Source: an uncultured Rhodobacter sp. (GTDB lineage Bacteria; Pseudomonadota; Alphaproteobacteria; Rhodobacterales; Rhodobacteraceae). From it: a stretch of 6,274 nt of DNA. The DNA is taken from positions 1 to 6,274 of the forward strand of contig CALGTJ010000638.1 of the NCBI GenBank assembly GCA_937901435.1, written 5' to 3'. The notes below the pieces were generated by a model. The model made no database searches. It saw only the letters and a program-made list of their open reading frames with translations, and was not told the DNA's origin. A program made the translations under genes and the position numbers. This document shows, one piece after another, positions 5,248 to 6,274 of the stretch (positions within the stretch are counted from its first letter, which is position 1; every line of letters begins with the position of its first letter).

Positions 5248-6195
5248 TCAGCTTGGCGCAAGTTCGCTGCGAACTTCGTCCAGAATGCGTTTGGCCTCGG
5301 AGCCCTGGATGCGCTGAATGTCGTCCTGATATTTCAGGATCGCCCCGAGGGTGTCGGCGATGACCTCTGGCGAAAGGGTGATCACGTCCAGCGCCAACAG
5401 GCATTTGGCCCAGTCGATGGTTTCGGCCACGCCGGGTTTCTTGAACAGGTCCTCTGTGCGCAGGGATTGGACGAAGGCGACGACCTGTTCGCTGAGGGCG
5501 CGCGAGGCTTCGGGCACGCGGGCCTGAAGGATTTCAATCTCGCGGTCAAACGTCGGGTAGTCGACCCAGTGATAAAGGCAGCGGCGTTTCAGCGCGTCAT
5601 GGACCTCGCGGGTGCGATTGGAGGTCAGGATCACAATGGGCGGTTCCGGCGCTTTAATGGTGCCAAGTTCGGGGATCGTCACCTGAAAATCGCTGAGCGC
5701 CTCTAGCAGAAACGCCTCGAACGGCTCGTCTGTGCGGTCCAACTCGTCGATCAAAAGCACAGGCGCGCCGCCGGGTTGCGGGCGCATGGCCTGCAGCAGT
5801 GGCCGTTCGATCAGGTAGTCTTCGCTGAAGAGTTCGGTTTTCAGCGCGCTGCGATCCGCGCCACCTGTCGCCTCGGCGGTGCGGATGGCGATCATCTGTT
5901 CGGCAAAATTCCATTCATAGACCGCAGAGGCCGTGTCCAGCCCTTCATAGCATTGCAGGCGAATCAAGCGCCGTCCCAAGGCGGCGGCAATGGCCTTGGC
6001 AATTTCTGTCTTGCCCACGCCAGCCTCGCCTTCGAGGAACAGCGGGCGACCAAGACGCAGCGAGAGAAACACAACAGTGGCCAGCGCACGGCTGCACACA
6101 TAGTTTTGCGACGTCAGAAACGCCTGCACCTCGTCGATGGATCCATAGGGTTGCGACACGAAAAGCTCCTTAAGGTTGGACATTAAATGACGCAT
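5248..6195 (-). CDS. coxD: CoxD/MoxR-type AAA+ ATPase
   Basis: This is a MoxR-family ATPase that works with the CoxE VWA protein, in CO dehydrogenase systems helping to form the active CuSMo site. The 315 residues carry Walker A GEAGVGKTE (56-64), Walker B VLLIDELD (146-153), sensor 1 TSNRTRE (191-197, Asn193), the arginine-finger region ALKRRC (201-206) and the sensor-2 region KPGVAETIDW (253-262). The family block LFSEDYLIERPLL (122-134) and the strongly conserved SDFQVTIPELGTI (168-180) are also present. Length is normal; no signal peptide or membrane segment is seen. ATG codons at 6195 and 6183 are both possible starts, and neither has a clear ribosome binding site. It ends 102 bases before the preferred coxE start and is probably in one operon with it. 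Related MoxR proteins serve other enzymes, so the cox assignment leans on the neighbours. Confidence 0.88.
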   Translation of the reverse strand: MRHLMSNLKELFVSQPYGSIDEVQAFLTSQNYVCSRALATVVFLSLRLGRPLFLEGEAGVGKTEIAKAIAAALGRRLIRLQCYEGLDTASAVYEWNFAEQMIAIRTAEATGGADRSALKTELFSEDYLIERPLLQAMRPQPGGAPVLLIDELDRTDEPFEAFLLEALSDFQVTIPELGTIKAPEPPIVILTSNRTREVHDALKRRCLYHWVDYPTFDREIEILQARVPEASRALSEQVVAFVQSLRTEDLFKKPGVAETIDWAKCLLALDVITLSPEVIADTLGAILKYQDDIQRIQGSEAKRILDEVRSELAPS

Positions 6196-6214
6196 AGCAG
6201 AGGTTTGGGGTCAA

Positions 6215-6235
6215 GGGTGACGTAATTACTCACCC
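6215..6235. promoter_or_regulatory. Dyad element upstream of coxD
   Basis: GGGTGA (6215-6220) and TCACCC (6230-6235) flank the perfect palindrome GTAATTAC (6222-6229), with a single unpaired C at 6221. This makes a 21-base near-perfect dyad whose nearer edge lies 19 bases before the ATG at 6195. Size and position would suit a dimeric regulator's operator close to the coxD promoter. I could not identify confident -35 and -10 boxes in 6196-6274. Confidence 0.35.
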
Positions 6236-6274
6236 CCCATTTTGAGAGTGTGCGTCTCAGGCGAGGGTTTGGTT

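Noticed and set aside
5260..5276. Seven-base-pair stem AAGTTCG/CGAACTT near the end of coxD
   Set aside because: It lies inside coding sequence with a three-base loop and no T-run, and is too weak to call a terminator.
5218..5706. 162-codon open frame on the + strand
   Set aside because: It is antisense to coxD, across the part encoding sensor 1 and the C-terminal domain, with no motif of its own.

Overview
The window looks like a chromosomal segment of an alphaproteobacterium, most likely of the Rhodobacteraceae (Roseobacter group). The reasons are moderately high GC, the protein relatives I recognise, an infC gene not followed by rpmI-rplT, and an intergenic repeat (core CTTGGCRAAAATACTCC) that I associate with this family from memory. 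I could not run any database search, so taxonomy and family names rest on recognition of conserved motifs.

Layout. On the + strand: the 3' part of infC (translation initiation factor IF-3, cut by the window edge); a DUF938-type SAM methyltransferase (471-1145); a DUF1203 protein (about 1246-1740); an XdhC/CoxF-type molybdenum cofactor maturation protein (1712-2707); and a molybdopterin-binding protein (2707-3696). The DUF1203 gene overlaps xdhC by 29 bases, and xdhC overlaps the next gene by one base (TGATG), so the last three look co-translated. A 186-base convergent spacer follows, carrying GC-rich hairpins. On the - strand come a CoxE-type VWA protein (3883 to about 5145) and, upstream of it, a CoxD/MoxR-type AAA+ ATPase (5248-6195). 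The final 79 bases are the upstream region of coxD and contain a 21-base near-perfect dyad.

How the genes fit together. CoxD, CoxE, the XdhC-like protein and the molybdopterin-binding protein are the usual accessory set for maturing aerobic CO dehydrogenase or related xanthine-oxidase-family molybdenum hydroxylases: cofactor handling and sulfuration (XdhC, molybdopterin-binding protein) plus an ATPase/VWA pair that remodels or loads the apoenzyme. The set is split into two convergent pairs, and no structural large, medium or small subunit gene lies in the window.

The most notable non-coding signal is an inverted pair of about 42-base repeats, one on each side of coxE. Both carry a perfectly paired GC hairpin, and the copies differ by changes that preserve pairing. 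The copy between coxD and coxE sits where the coxE ribosome binding site should be, making the coxE start uncertain. A nine-C run spans the DUF1203/xdhC overlap; losing one C would fuse the two frames. I found no CRISPR array, RNA gene, insertion sequence or clearly new system.
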